DNA from: Ferruginibacter sp.
GTDB taxonomy: Bacteria > Bacteroidota > Bacteroidia > Chitinophagales > Chitinophagaceae
Reading direction: 5' to 3'
NCBI GenBank assembly: GCA_019638635.1
Contig: JAHBTM010000001.1
Location: 1-64,000, forward strand
Length of the DNA stretch: 64,000 nt
Shown here: positions 8,432 through 17,207 of the stretch, piece by piece
Layout of the letters: every line of letters starts with the position of its first letter
Position numbering within the stretch: the stretch's first letter is position 1
Program-made: the position numbers and the translations under genes
Notes under the pieces: model-generated
The model's input: the letters and a program-made list of their open reading frames with translations, nothing else
Databases searched by the model: none
Told to the model about the DNA's origin: nothing

Positions 8432-9133
8432 TTATAAGCGACCTTCATCAGCATAGGAGTAGTAACCATTTTCAGAAACTATAATGTGATCAAGCACATT
8501 AATTTCCATGAATGCAGCGGCCTGTTTAATTTTTTGTGTAATATCATCATCCGATTTACTTGGGTTTAAATTTCCGGAAGGGTGGTTGTGGCATAATATG
8601 ATGGAAGTAGCGTGTAGTTCTAAAGCTTTTTTCAATATCATTCGAGGATCAGCAACAGTGCCGGTCCAACCACCTTTTGAAACAACTCCAAAATGCTTCA
8701 CACAATTAGCTCTGTTCAAATAAGTAACTGCGAATACTTCGTGTGAATAATCCATCATAACAGATTTAAGGTATTTAGCAAGATCACTGCTTGATTTGAT
8801 GTAGAGTTTATCTTCCGGAGGTGTAGCATATCTTCTTCTGCCTAATTCAAACGCTGCACATAACATTGCACCTTTTGCAAAACCAACGCCATTAAATTTC
8901 ATGAAATCAACAATGGAGAGTTTACCTAATTCATGTAGGTTATTGTTGAACTTGTTGAAGAGCTGTTTAGAAATTTCAATTGCATTATTATCCTTTGTAC
9001 CGGCATTCAATAGAATAGATAATAACTCTGCTGTGCTCAAGTAGTCCAGGCCTTTTGATATTAGCTTGTACCTTGGTTGATCGTCTTCAGCCCATGTACG
9101 AATAGGCATACTTGTTTTGTTGGAAGTTTCCAT
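8432..9133 (-). CDS. radC: RadC-family JAB/MPN domain protein
   Basis: A 233-residue RadC-type protein. The N-terminus begins METSNKTSMPIRTWAEDDQPRYKLISKGLDYLSTAELLSILL, a UPF0758-like helical region; the Met at residue 9 is an alternative start. The C-terminal MPN domain carries the zinc-metalloprotease-like signature ILCHNHPSGNLNPSKSDDD together with an upstream Glu (HEVFAV). RadC proteins are frequent on Bacteroidota mobile elements, and despite the name a direct repair activity is unproven. The position between an unknown gene and ssb in one minus-strand run supports a role in element DNA metabolism. Confidence 0.9.
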   Translation of the reverse strand: METSNKTSMPIRTWAEDDQPRYKLISKGLDYLSTAELLSILLNAGTKDNNAIEISKQLFNKFNNNLHELGKLSIVDFMKFNGVGFAKGAMLCAAFELGRRRYATPPEDKLYIKSSSDLAKYLKSVMMDYSHEVFAVTYLNRANCVKHFGVVSKGGWTGTVADPRMILKKALELHATSIILCHNHPSGNLNPSKSDDDITQKIKQAAAFMEINVLDHIIVSENGYYSYADEGRL

Positions 9134-9174
9134 GATGTTGATGTTATAAAATGAATGAAAAATGTGTGAATGCG

Positions 9175-9708
9175 CTATGAAATGCGATTAGCTACAATTT
9201 TGATAGCTTCTGATTTATAGAATGCAGATTCAAGCCCCAGGTTCTTTCGGATTTGAAGCAATGATTTATTAATTAGAATGTACATCTCTATATTCTCATC
9301 GCTATGTACTAAACGCCGTATATGATTTATAATTAAAATCTCAGTATCATAAGCAGCGGAAAATATTTCTATAACTTTTTCATTCGATAATGCAGGACTA
9401 CAAGATTGGAGAAATAGGAATTCAACATAAGGCTCTAAAATTCTGAGTGATAAAGTAGCCATGCATTCTACATTGTAATAAAACTGCTCTTTACCGTCGT
9501 ATAATATGCTCCCTTCTTTATCAATGAAGTATGGACCAATGTAAGCGAAGATTTTTTTTAAATTAGTGTAACCCATCAATCTTTGATCACGATAGATTAA
9601 CCACTGCTCCATGATATCTTGAAGTGTAACAGGCTCTTCCATCAATTTTTTGATATTGGTAATTGCTTTGATGGTTGCTGAAAGTGTAAATGATTCAAAA
9701 TTTTTCAT
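9175..9708 (-). CDS. Hypothetical element protein
   Basis: A 177-residue, mostly helical, soluble protein with no recognisable motif (MKNFESFTLSATIKAITNIKKLMEEPVTLQDIMEQWLIYRDQRLMGYTNLKKIF). It lies 41 nt upstream of radC on the same strand, so it probably heads the same operon. Similar helical proteins often accompany radC/ssb on Bacteroidota islands, but I cannot name a family. Confidence 0.6.
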   Translation of the reverse strand: MKNFESFTLSATIKAITNIKKLMEEPVTLQDIMEQWLIYRDQRLMGYTNLKKIFAYIGPYFIDKEGSILYDGKEQFYYNVECMATLSLRILEPYVEFLFLQSCSPALSNEKVIEIFSAAYDTEILIINHIRRLVHSDENIEMYILINKSLLQIRKNLGLESAFYKSEAIKIVANRIS

Positions 9709-10223
9709 ACCAGTGCTTTTAATGATGACGGGGATATCAAGGTTTCTTCTGGTATGAAGGAGTGTTAAAGGGGGGTGCTTCTAACGCGAACGACTATACT
9801 AAAAATAAAAGGAGGGGGATTTTTTTTAGATAATATTTTTTGAGGAGCTATATACAGAATTCGATAAATACACATGAGAGGTTAAATAGGGAAATTGAAT
9901 TTTTTTCTGTATACTATAATATAGAACTAAGAATATGAACAAGATTAATTTTCGATGGTTGTGGATTAAAATGCAACTTATTTTGATAAGGGTTCCTTCA
10001 CCTTTTTAATTGTGTTTATTATCATCAAGAATATTCAACAATCAATAGTAGGGGTTCATAAGATGGGAAACTGAGGGGAGAGTGTTTCAGGTAAAGATTG
10101 ATTACTTCTTTAAGTTGGCAACTTGGAAAGTTGGCAACACTATATATTTATATTTCTATACTGATAATACTAATTAATACTATTATAAGATGTATAATAT
10201 ACCCGTTGCCAACTTGCTAAGTG
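9709..10223. other. A+T-rich gene-free region with iteron-like repeats
   Basis: No credible gene. The word AAGTTGGCAAC occurs at 10112-10122 and 10128-10138, and its exact inverse complement at 10205-10215. The 66 bp between the second and third copies are almost pure A+T. The segment lies just beyond the 3' end of the DUF3987 replication-type gene. It could be an element replication origin or a protein-binding region; the long 11-bp inverted repeat could also act as a transcript-end hairpin. Confidence 0.45.
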
Positions 10224-11570
10224 CTATTTCTTATAACCTTTATCATCTGGAATAAAGAAAATTCCATAACGAACATCATTCAGCATATTTTGCTTTTTTA
10301 AAGCTTCTATATAATTACTAACTGTCCTCTCTGAAACTCCAATCTTACCTCCAATTTCATTTGCAAGTTTTCTAGGGAATTCTTCACCTTTTGGTAGTTT
10401 CTCAAAAAATAGAAATTGTTTAGAATTTCCTTCATTTTGATTTGGTAATAAACTATGCATCAAAAGTGAATGGTGCAAAAGTGTTTTTGTAATTAGAAGA
10501 GCCGCTTTAAAATCTTCATTTGAACAAGTAAGCTTTGTAATAGCATCCAATCTATTTGCATTTCTAAGTACACTTAAAACCATAGATATTTTAAATGTCA
10601 TCAGTCCTAATCGATTAAGAATTGAAACATAATCACTATTATCTTTTATGTGTTCAAGTTTTGTTGAGAAGTGTTTAAAATGCCACCTGTTTTGTTCTTC
10701 GGTGTAATCAAATATAAAATTCTGGATATTTAAAATCGAATTGTATGCTTCTATTTGATATCCAATGTTAGTAAACAGCTCTTCTTTATCAATTTTATCA
10801 AACTTGGATGTTACATCCTTCCAGATATGTTCACTTTCAAAACAATAAAATAAAAACCTGCTCATTAAACCATCTTCTCCAGAGGAGATAAGTTTAGGAA
10901 CCTGATTTGGAGTTCCGGATAAAAGAATGGAAAGCCTAGGATTATTAATATAAACGGTTCGGTTTTCTGAAACTCTAAGGTAAGAGACAGTTTCATGATG
11001 ATAGGCACTTCGTAAAAAGTGAGAAAAATTACCCCAATCTTGCTTTATTGATCCGGATAGCACATCAGCCTCTGTTTCAAATATTATCCCTGTTCCATTA
11101 CTATCATTTAAACGATCGTACATTGCTGTTGATGATGTATTACCCGGAATGTAGAATAGGGGTAATTTTGGTCTTTCAGGAATAGGTTCTACAATAGATG
11201 ATGAATTTGATTTAGACTTTTTATTCCAAGCGTTTTTATTCATTTCATATTGATTCAAAATATCATTATGGGTAGATATTAACTTTTCTTGGATAATATT
11301 TCCTAGATTTTTTGAAAATCTCATTACACCTTTATTGGAAGCTGGGGGTGCCACTATGAAGCAATATAAATTAGGATGTACCCATTGTTGATCATACATA
11401 CCCCTTACTGAGTTAAAGCTGCTACTTAAAACAACTAATGAACTAAGAAGGATTATGTCTCTTTCACGAGGTTCTATAAATTCATTAGTTAGTTGTTTTA
11501 ATAGATCCGGTAAAAGTTCATATACCATATTCGGTATCGTTGGAGAGTTTTTTAAAATATAATTTTTCAT
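10224..11570 (-). CDS. DUF3987 domain protein (replication/primase-helicase type)
   Basis: A 448-residue protein of the DUF3987 group. Typical features are the helical start with ERDIILLSSLVVLSSSFNSVRGMYDQQWVHPNLYCFIVAPPASNKGVMRFS, where APPASNKG stands at the P-loop position, followed by GIIFETEADVLSGSIKQDWG and LSILLSGTPNQVPKLI. The C-terminus ends in a winged-helix-like segment (LANEIGGKIGVSERTVSNYIEALKKQNMLND). On Bacteroidota integrative elements and plasmids such proteins sit beside excisionase and integrase and are thought to serve element replication. The P-loop lacks the classical GxGK[ST], so ATP binding is uncertain. Confidence 0.8.
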   Translation of the reverse strand: MKNYILKNSPTIPNMVYELLPDLLKQLTNEFIEPRERDIILLSSLVVLSSSFNSVRGMYDQQWVHPNLYCFIVAPPASNKGVMRFSKNLGNIIQEKLISTHNDILNQYEMNKNAWNKKSKSNSSSIVEPIPERPKLPLFYIPGNTSSTAMYDRLNDSNGTGIIFETEADVLSGSIKQDWGNFSHFLRSAYHHETVSYLRVSENRTVYINNPRLSILLSGTPNQVPKLISSGEDGLMSRFLFYCFESEHIWKDVTSKFDKIDKEELFTNIGYQIEAYNSILNIQNFIFDYTEEQNRWHFKHFSTKLEHIKDNSDYVSILNRLGLMTFKISMVLSVLRNANRLDAITKLTCSNEDFKAALLITKTLLHHSLLMHSLLPNQNEGNSKQFLFFEKLPKGEEFPRKLANEIGGKIGVSERTVSNYIEALKKQNMLNDVRYGIFFIPDDKGYKK

Positions 11571-11617
11571 TTTTTTGAGTTTTATAAAGGAGCATGGATT
11601 TCATGCCCCTATTGTAT

Positions 11618-11809
11618 TTATTTAATGTGATTATTTATCATTTCCGAAGCAATCTGTTTTGCGGCTTCCAGTTCCTTATCTGTTAATATCTGTTTTTTCT
11701 TTACATCTTCTATTACTTGTTCGAGGAGATTCAGCAAACCTTTATTCTTGTGGGCTTTAATCGATTGACGAATAATACCTTTTATATATTCAATTAAATG
11801 GTAGTACAT
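11618..11809 (-). CDS. Small hypothetical protein
   Basis: A 63-residue charged, helical protein (LLNLLEQVIEDVKKKQILTDKELEAAKQIASEMI). Its first 20 bases overlap the 3' end of the excisionase-like gene and it precedes the DUF3987 gene, so it appears to be part of that operon. No family recognised; the overlap and uninterrupted operon context are the main support. Confidence 0.5.
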   Translation of the reverse strand: MYYHLIEYIKGIIRQSIKAHKNKGLLNLLEQVIEDVKKKQILTDKELEAAKQIASEMINNHIK

Positions 11810-12101
11810 AATTTTTGTTTAAATGGTTATTAAAATCTTTTTCTATTTCCATACGTGTAGGGAACCCCCTTGAAGAGAGGTAAGCTTCAAGTTTTGACTT
11901 TTCGAAATACTTAAGTTTGCCTCCCGGCTTTGTGTAAGGAATAACCCTGCGTATGGTTAATTTGTATAAGGTAGAGACGCTGATTTTTAAATATTTTGCA
12001 GCTTCTTTACTATTCAAAAGGTTGCCAAATTCAGACATACCTCTATCATTTGGACTATTATCTAGTTCCATATTTTTATGAATTAAATAATTATAATGCA
12101 T
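11790..12101 (-). CDS. Excisionase-like helix-turn-helix protein
   Basis: A 103-residue protein with a MerR/excisionase-type HTH in the middle (LLNSKEAAKYLKISVSTLYKLTIRRVIPYTKPGGKLKYFEKSKLEAYLSS), the hallmark of the HTH_17 excisionase family. The first 21 residues precede a second Met (MSEFGNLLNS), which may be the true start. Lying two genes inside the integrase at the element end, it probably acts as a recombination directionality factor or transcriptional switch. It heads the small-protein/DUF3987 operon. Confidence 0.85.
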   Translation of the reverse strand: MHYNYLIHKNMELDNSPNDRGMSEFGNLLNSKEAAKYLKISVSTLYKLTIRRVIPYTKPGGKLKYFEKSKLEAYLSSRGFPTRMEIEKDFNNHLNKNYVLPFN

Positions 12102-12188
12102 TAAGCAGAGTGCCTAAAGCAAGCCAGCGAAGGTGAAGTCATGCGTAATGGAAAATTGCTTCACTTTTTTCCAACAGCATCATTGCTA

Positions 12189-12212
12189 ACATTCGAATAC
12201 AAAGGTCGAATG
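12189..12212. promoter_or_regulatory. 8-bp inverted repeat upstream of the excisionase operon
   Basis: ACATTCGA (12189-12196) and TCGAATGT (12205-12212) are separated by a short spacer in the gap between the excisionase-like gene and the next gene inward. A regulator-binding site is possible. Confidence 0.3.
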
Positions 12213-12246
12213 TATTAAAAATAGGATGGGGGGTCCTAAGTCTCAA

Positions 12247-13086
12247 TTATTTATTTTTGTTCCTAACTATTTGCTTATCAATCGCTTCAACAATTATAGT
12301 TAGCGCCTTTTTAACTGCCTCTAAATTAACAGAGGAGTGTACATTATCCTTCTTTATCTCGGAGTTTACATATTTATATGCATCCATTTTAATTTCGTCG
12401 ATATGCGTAAAAGCTTTACGAATATTACTTTCGCTGTGAGTTGTTAAACAAGTAACCACGGTAGCCAAGTTTGTATTGTTTACATTAGTGATAAGTTCGA
12501 ACTCTCTTAAATAATGGAAAAACAATGCACTCTGTCTTACATCTAAAATTGGCGATACAAATTTTTCTCTATTTTTTTTAAAGTAGTCCTGAACATCGAT
12601 TGGTATATCAGAAGTATCACTTTCGGCATGAGTATTTTTAGATTTTGCAACAATCGATTTCTTTGGTGAACTTAAATATAAATTATGCTTTGATTTTACA
12701 AACTCTAGAAATTCTTTTCGTTTTAATAATTCTTTTTCCAAATTTATATAAAGCTTTTCTTGGCAATTTCTATACTTTGTTTTATCTCCGTTAAATAGGT
12801 TTCTTAATGGATCCATAGTACAAATAAACCTCATTGCATTTATCATTTTTTCCTTATCATTTAAGAAAACGTTTATACAGTCTATCAAATTATCAATAGT
12901 CGGAGTTATTTCTTTTCCGAAATTTTTCAACTGTAAAACAATTTCCTCATTATGTTTACGATTGTCAAATCCATATTCATCCTCCGGTGGACATAAATCA
13001 TATTCAAAACCATTTAATTCTATTGAAAGTAAAAAGCGTTCTTGGTTAGCAAAATATTTCTGAACTATATTTATGTCTGTGGTCAT
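12247..13086 (-). CDS. Hypothetical element protein
   Basis: A 279-residue soluble, helical protein that I do not recognise. The N-terminal part contains DLCPPEDEYGFDNRKHNEEI and a long charged helix region. The C-terminal ~100 residues (YFKKNREKFVSPILDVRQSALFFHYLREFELITNVNNTNLATVVTCLTTHSESNIRKAFTHI) are spaced like a winged-helix or RteC-like DNA-binding end, but the match is too weak to name. It lies 18 nt downstream of the integrase on the same strand, suggesting coupling to integration control. Confidence 0.6.
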   Translation of the reverse strand: MTTDINIVQKYFANQERFLLSIELNGFEYDLCPPEDEYGFDNRKHNEEIVLQLKNFGKEITPTIDNLIDCINVFLNDKEKMINAMRFICTMDPLRNLFNGDKTKYRNCQEKLYINLEKELLKRKEFLEFVKSKHNLYLSSPKKSIVAKSKNTHAESDTSDIPIDVQDYFKKNREKFVSPILDVRQSALFFHYLREFELITNVNNTNLATVVTCLTTHSESNIRKAFTHIDEIKMDAYKYVNSEIKKDNVHSSVNLEAVKKALTIIVEAIDKQIVRNKNK

Positions 13087-13104
13087 GATGAGTTTTAAAA
13101 GGAA

Positions 13105-14325
13105 TTATAAAAATTTACTTAAAGATAATGATAAGCTTTGTTTAGATTCATCATCAAAGGAATCAAGATACTTTTGAGTTGTAGAGGCGTTTTGATGGCC
13201 AAGAGCCTCCTGAATCTGAGCTAATGGAGCACCGGACTTTTTAAGTATTGTAGCTGCGCTATGCCTACTATAATAAGTAGTAGCGCATCTTTCAAAACCT
13301 AAAGATGCTGATATCTTTTTCATGTATTTATTCGTAGTTTGAATAAACTGAGCAATTTTTCTCACTTGGTCTAAGCTACTATCTTCATTGCTTATAATTT
13401 GAAAAAGGAAAGCATCCGGTGAAATATCTCTACTTCTCCATTTTCCAATTATCTTCTTAGCGGTTGATGATAGGTGACAAGAAATTACAGTTTGATTTCC
13501 TCTTGTGGTGTTTTTAGTTTTTGCTCGAATAAAACGAAGCATATCTCCATCTATGTTGTTGTTCTTGAGAAAAGCGATATCCTTAAAATTTATTCCGTTA
13601 CATAGATAGCTTAGCATCCAGAAATCTCTTGCTTTATCTTCCTGAGATCCCGGAACAGATTGATAGTTGTGAATAGCTTTCACATCACTTAGTGAAAGAG
13701 CTTTCTTAATATTCCTTCCGGCAGGGATTATATACTGGCGTTTCCCGAATGGATAGTGTTCATCTTTCTTTATGATTCCTTGGCTTATAGCACAATTGTA
13801 AACAGATCTTAAGCAACGAACGTAGATACCAATGCTGGTTTCAGATAATCCATTTGTTAAGCAGTGATTATGATAGGATTTGAGGAAAGAAGATGTAACA
13901 TCAAATAAACTTAATTTGTTCTTAAACTTATTAAATGAATTTCTAGCACATTGGTAACTTATAGCTGTTTTAATTCTTTTCTCTTTTTTCAATTCTGAAA
14001 TGTAATCATCGAAAAGAGAGAATAAATCAGAAGCATCTTTTATTCTACCATAGAATGCATCCTCAAATTTTTGAAAAGTAAATGTTCCAATGGTATTCAA
14101 GATTGAATCTGCTTTAGCCTTTGCTGCATTTATTTTTATAGCAGTTGTAACAAATTGTTTTTTCGGTTTCTCAGCAATTGCATTCAAATACTCCTCTTCC
14201 GTTAAATCAAGTCCAATTGGAAAATCTTTTGGAACACGTAGATGAACAATTCGAAGCTTAACCGGATATTTTCCATTCTTCTTCATTCTTCTTTTTGCAT
14301 GCAGTAGATAAACAGATGTGTTCAT
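13105..14325 (-). CDS. int: Tyrosine recombinase (integrase)
   Basis: A site-specific tyrosine recombinase of the Bacteroidota integrative-element type. The start at 14325 (MNTSVYLLHAKRRMKKNG) is preferred over the in-frame ATG at 14352 because the family begins with this arm-binding motif. This gives 406 residues. An N-terminal arm domain and SAM-like core-binding domain (about 90-200) precede the catalytic domain. The first Arg lies around KARDFWMLSYLCNGINFKDIAFLK, HSAA follows in YYSRHSAATILKKSGAPLAQIQEALGHQNASTTQKYL, and the nucleophilic Tyr is in QKYLDSF. It sits about 160 bp from the half-tRNA, as expected for the integrase of an element inserted in that tRNA gene. Confidence 0.95.
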   Translation of the reverse strand: MNTSVYLLHAKRRMKKNGKYPVKLRIVHLRVPKDFPIGLDLTEEEYLNAIAEKPKKQFVTTAIKINAAKAKADSILNTIGTFTFQKFEDAFYGRIKDASDLFSLFDDYISELKKEKRIKTAISYQCARNSFNKFKNKLSLFDVTSSFLKSYHNHCLTNGLSETSIGIYVRCLRSVYNCAISQGIIKKDEHYPFGKRQYIIPAGRNIKKALSLSDVKAIHNYQSVPGSQEDKARDFWMLSYLCNGINFKDIAFLKNNNIDGDMLRFIRAKTKNTTRGNQTVISCHLSSTAKKIIGKWRSRDISPDAFLFQIISNEDSSLDQVRKIAQFIQTTNKYMKKISASLGFERCATTYYSRHSAATILKKSGAPLAQIQEALGHQNASTTQKYLDSFDDESKQSLSLSLSKFL

Positions 14326-14488
14326 TTTAATTAGTTTAAAATTTCCAAGCAATTTCCAAGCAAATCATGCTAGAATAGGAAAGTAAATATAAGAATTAAT
14401 GTTTGAATAACTCGCTGTAACCCTTTACTGTATTAGCTTTGGAAAGAAAATGAAAGAATCGGAAAATAAAAGAAAACAAGATATACTT

Positions 14489-14533
14489 TGACTCATAATC
14501 AGGTGGTCCCTGGTTCGAGCCCAGGTGGGCCCA
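14489..14533 (+). other. 3' half of a CAU-anticodon tRNA: element attachment site
   Basis: Contains the anticodon loop CTCATAA (CAT at 14494-14496), a complete T arm (CCTGG/TTCGAGC/CCAGG) and the 3' acceptor strand TGGGCCC plus discriminator A. The D arm and 5' acceptor strand are missing: upstream sequence is A+T-rich element DNA. This is the displaced 3' end of a host tRNA (Met, or Ile with modified CAU), that is, an att site. The duplicated core probably begins near the anticodon arm. Confidence 0.85.
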
Positions 14534-14542
14534 CATAAATTT

Positions 14543-14563
14543 CCCGTTTCGACGGGATTTTTT
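14543..14563 (+). terminator. Terminator of the host tRNA gene
   Basis: CCCGT/ACGGG stem with TTCG loop (14543-14556) followed by ATTTTTT, just after the half-tRNA. It marks chromosome flanking the insertion. Confidence 0.75.
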
Positions 14564-14659
14564 ATGCCCGCTTGGGTGCCGCAACCTGCGGGAAGCTTAG
14601 GTGGGCCACTAGTAGGATGACGGTTCTTTGAGATTTGACGGGGCCTTGTTCTTTTTGGT

Positions 14660-14935
14660 TTGTTTTTCGAAGCGCTACACACTTTGGGTGTGCTTATCGA
14701 AGTGCTTCACACTTTAGGTGTGTTTATCGAAGCGCTGCGCACTTCGTTATAGTATTGCGTCCCTTCGGGACTTTGTTTTTCAGTTTGCTTGTTTTCTTTT
14801 ATCGAAGCGTTGTACACTTTAGGTGTGCTTATCGAAGCGCTGCGCACTTTGTTATAGTTTTGCGTCCCTTCGGGACTTTGTTTTCCAGTTTGCTGGTTTT
14901 CTTTTATCGAAGTGTTGGTGGGGTTTTTTATAGTT
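14660..14935. repeat. Degenerate tandem repeat array
   Basis: A ~30-bp unit beginning TTATCGAAGCGCT and ending CACTTTGGGTGTG recurs at about 14666, 14694, 14726, 14798, 14829 and 14906. A longer ~105-bp period carrying GCGTCCCTTCGGGAC is also visible (14726-14803 and 14831-14909). It has no stable coding frame. Confidence 0.75.
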
Positions 14936-14938
14936 TTA

Positions 14939-15004
14939 GCCCTGAAGGGGCGAAAGATATCTAGGATTAAAAGGTTACCAAAATTCATAAGCCCCGAAGG
15001 GGCG
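14939..15004. repeat. REP-like palindrome pair next to the transposase
   Basis: GCCCTGAAGGGGCG (14939-14952) and GCCCCGAAGGGGCG (14991-15004) each fold into a short GC-rich hairpin, 38 bp apart, close to the 3' end of the IS200-like gene. This is the position expected for its recognition hairpins. Confidence 0.6.
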
Positions 15005-15049
15005 TAATATATAAACGTGGATTCTTCAAAGACGAGAAGCCTTACATTG

Positions 15050-15502
15050 CTATTCCCAAACATAACGTTCATCATATTCTACTTTACACTTTTTCAGAAG
15101 GCTTGTATATTCATTTTTGAATCGTTTTCTCTTGTGGTGTTGATGTTGATTGGCGATGTAATGTATGAGTCTGTCCATATCCGCCGGATTCACAGAAAAT
15201 GCACCATATCCATCTTGCCAATAAAAATTTTTGTATGCTACGCCTTTTGTTTTAATCCATTTTGATGAGTGTGATTTTACTTCTTCGACCAATTTCATCA
15301 AAGCAATTTTCTGCGAAAGCATACACAGTATATGTATATGATCAATGTAGCCACCCACTATTATTGTTTTACATCCGAGGCGATTGCAAATTCCACCCAG
15401 ATACGCATGAAGTTCTGTTTCAATGGGTTGATGAATGAGCGGTTGCCTATGCTTTGTACTAAATACTAAGTGTATGATGTTTCTAACTAATGATTGACCC
15501 AT
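15050..15502 (-). mobile_element. tnpA: IS200/IS605-like transposase TnpA (HUH, Y1 type)
   Basis: A 150-residue Y1 transposase, start chosen at MGQSLVRNIIHLVFSTKHR (15502) rather than the ATG at 15532. The HUH metal-binding motif is in GGYIDHIHILCML, and the catalytic Tyr is probably in DMDRLIHYIANQHQHHKRK, near the usual position 120-130. Such enzymes move single-stranded DNA by recognising subterminal hairpins, and REP-like palindromes lie just beyond the 3' end. The frame is complete and could be active. No tnpB is present. It could equally be called a REP-associated (RAYT-like) transposase; Bacteroidota members blur that line. Confidence 0.9.
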
Positions 15503-15532
15503 ATTTAAAGTATTGATCCAGCTTTCATACAA

Positions 15533-15974
15533 TTAACTTGTACGAATAAAATATTCAACTGTGTTTGCTTAAAAATTCAATGCAGAGAATTTATTATTGT
15601 TTTGTATGTGGCCTATCCTCTCTGATTTTAACTAATTGGTGTAAACAAATCTACACTAACCAACTACAATACATTGAGTTTCCATAGGGAAATAAAGGGT
15701 AGGTGTACAAATTGAAAACTAAAGATTTTCTTCCCAGACGAGTCTCCTCCACCCGGTTCATCATCTGAGTAGATAGTCAATAAAGAGGGTCTCGTCGTTC
15801 CTGAATGTATGATTCCACCTTTGTTAGTTTTCACTCGTGTGTTTGCCGTTGTTAGTCACAAGACACAACAACGGCTCGGATGTGGGGAACAAAATCGAAG
15901 GCGGAAAGTATAATAGTCTTTCGTTTTTTGTTGTGTTACTCGGGAGGAAGGATCAGAAAAGGAGATGTCTACAT
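15533..15974. other. Gene-free region with inverted repeats
   Basis: No credible gene; the frame at 15837-16091 runs into the MFS gene on the opposite strand. A 9-bp stem (15845-15853 with 15867-15875) and a 6-bp long-range pair GACGAG/CTCGTC (15737-15742 with 15791-15796) are visible. Function unknown. Confidence 0.5.
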
Positions 15975-17207
15975 TTATGCCTCCGTATAATTCAAATCTT
16001 TGTGATAGGTTTCTTCGGTGTAGGCATAGGCAATCAATGTTACTATCATTACAACAATACCGGTAATGATACCACTCATTATCAGAGATAGATTCATTTG
16101 TTGTTGCAATACATTTAAAAACAGGAGATTCATGGCCGGTAATGCACCACGCACCATGTTGGGAATGGTGGTTGCCGCTGTTGCTCGGAGGTTGGTTCCA
16201 AACTGCTCGGCACCCATCGTTACAAAAATGGCCCAGAAACCCGTGCTAAAACCAAGAAATGTGCAGATGATATACATCCGTGTATCACTGTTGTTTACTC
16301 CACTGTAAAACAATATCAACCCTGCAATACACATCAAATAAAAACTCAACAATGCTTTCTTCCTGCTTTTAAAATATTGACTCACAAAACCAATAAGTAT
16401 ATCGCCCATAGCGATGGCCGCATACGCAAACATGATGGCCCGTCCACTGTCAATGGTTGTGCTGCCATACAACTGCTCGGCAAACTTATCACTTTGATTC
16501 ACCACAATACCAATCACATACCACGTAGGTAATCCGATTAAAATAGCCATCAGGTATTTTCGGAATCGTTTTGCATTGGTGAAAAACATTGTGAAATCAC
16601 CCATGATGGCATTGGCTTTTTTAGCATGACTGAACATTCCACTTTCGGCAACGCGTATGCGCAAAAACAGCAACAGGATGCCCAGCACACCGCCAATTTT
16701 GTAACACAATCTCCAATCGTTGGTAATATCAAAAGTAAAATATGCCGCAACGGCGCCGAATAATCCAATACCGGCTACTAAACTGGTTCCAATGCCTCTT
16801 TTATGCTTAGGCAACAATTCACTCACCAGCGTAATGCCCGCACCCAATTCTCCCGCCAGGCCCAGTCCTGCTATAAAGCGACACCAGGCATATTGGTTTA
16901 CGTTGGTAACATATCCTGTGACGAAGTTGGCCACAGAGTATAATAAGATTGATCCGAACAACACACTGAGCCGGCCCTTTTTATCGCCCAACACACCCCA
17001 TAGTATTCCTCCGATGAGGAGTCCGCTCATTTGCCAGTTGATTACTCTTGTACTTTCTGCCAGTAAGGTTTCGGCGGTGGACCCCACATCCAGCATGGAG
17101 GGCTTCTTTACAATGGTGAACAGCAACAAGTCGTAGATGTCTACAAAATAGCCGAGTGCGGCTACGAGCACGGGGATAGATAAAATGCCATACGTTCGAT
17201 GCTGCAT
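15975..17207 (-). CDS. Major facilitator superfamily transporter
   Basis: A 410-residue inner-membrane protein with about twelve hydrophobic segments. The MFS loop signature between helices 2 and 3 is GVLGDKKGRLSVLFGSI. The start LSIPVLVAALGYFVDIYDLLLFTIV and the RFIAGLGLAGELGAGITLVSELLPKHKRG stretch resemble the metabolite:H+ symporter group (organic acid or sugar uptake). The substrate cannot be told. It stands alone between the IS200-like gene and a repeat-rich gap, and the C-terminus is short and acidic. Confidence 0.9.
   Translation of the reverse strand: MQHRTYGILSIPVLVAALGYFVDIYDLLLFTIVKKPSMLDVGSTAETLLAESTRVINWQMSGLLIGGILWGVLGDKKGRLSVLFGSILLYSVANFVTGYVTNVNQYAWCRFIAGLGLAGELGAGITLVSELLPKHKRGIGTSLVAGIGLFGAVAAYFTFDITNDWRLCYKIGGVLGILLLFLRIRVAESGMFSHAKKANAIMGDFTMFFTNAKRFRKYLMAILIGLPTWYVIGIVVNQSDKFAEQLYGSTTIDSGRAIMFAYAAIAMGDILIGFVSQYFKSRKKALLSFYLMCIAGLILFYSGVNNSDTRMYIICTFLGFSTGFWAIFVTMGAEQFGTNLRATAATTIPNMVRGALPAMNLLFLNVLQQQMNLSLIMSGIITGIVVMIVTLIAYAYTEETYHKDLNYTEA

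Noticed and set aside
12247..13086. RteC identity for the gene next to the integrase
   Set aside because: Context suits RteC, but the conserved RteC central words are not visible, so it is left as hypothetical.
14489..14533. Complete tRNA-Met gene
   Set aside because: The D arm and 5' acceptor strand are absent; upstream bases are A+T-rich element sequence.
14660..14935. CRISPR-like array
   Set aside because: Units vary in length and sequence, spacers are not unique, and no cas gene is near.
14635..15075. Frames of 109 and 122 codons within the repeat array
   Set aside because: Their sequences are only translated repeats (RSAAHFVIVLRPFGTLF and its reverse), a by-product of repeats with periods divisible by three.
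15837..16091. 84-codon frame overlapping the MFS gene 3' end
   Set aside because: Its second half is antisense to the conserved C-terminus of the transporter; no domain.
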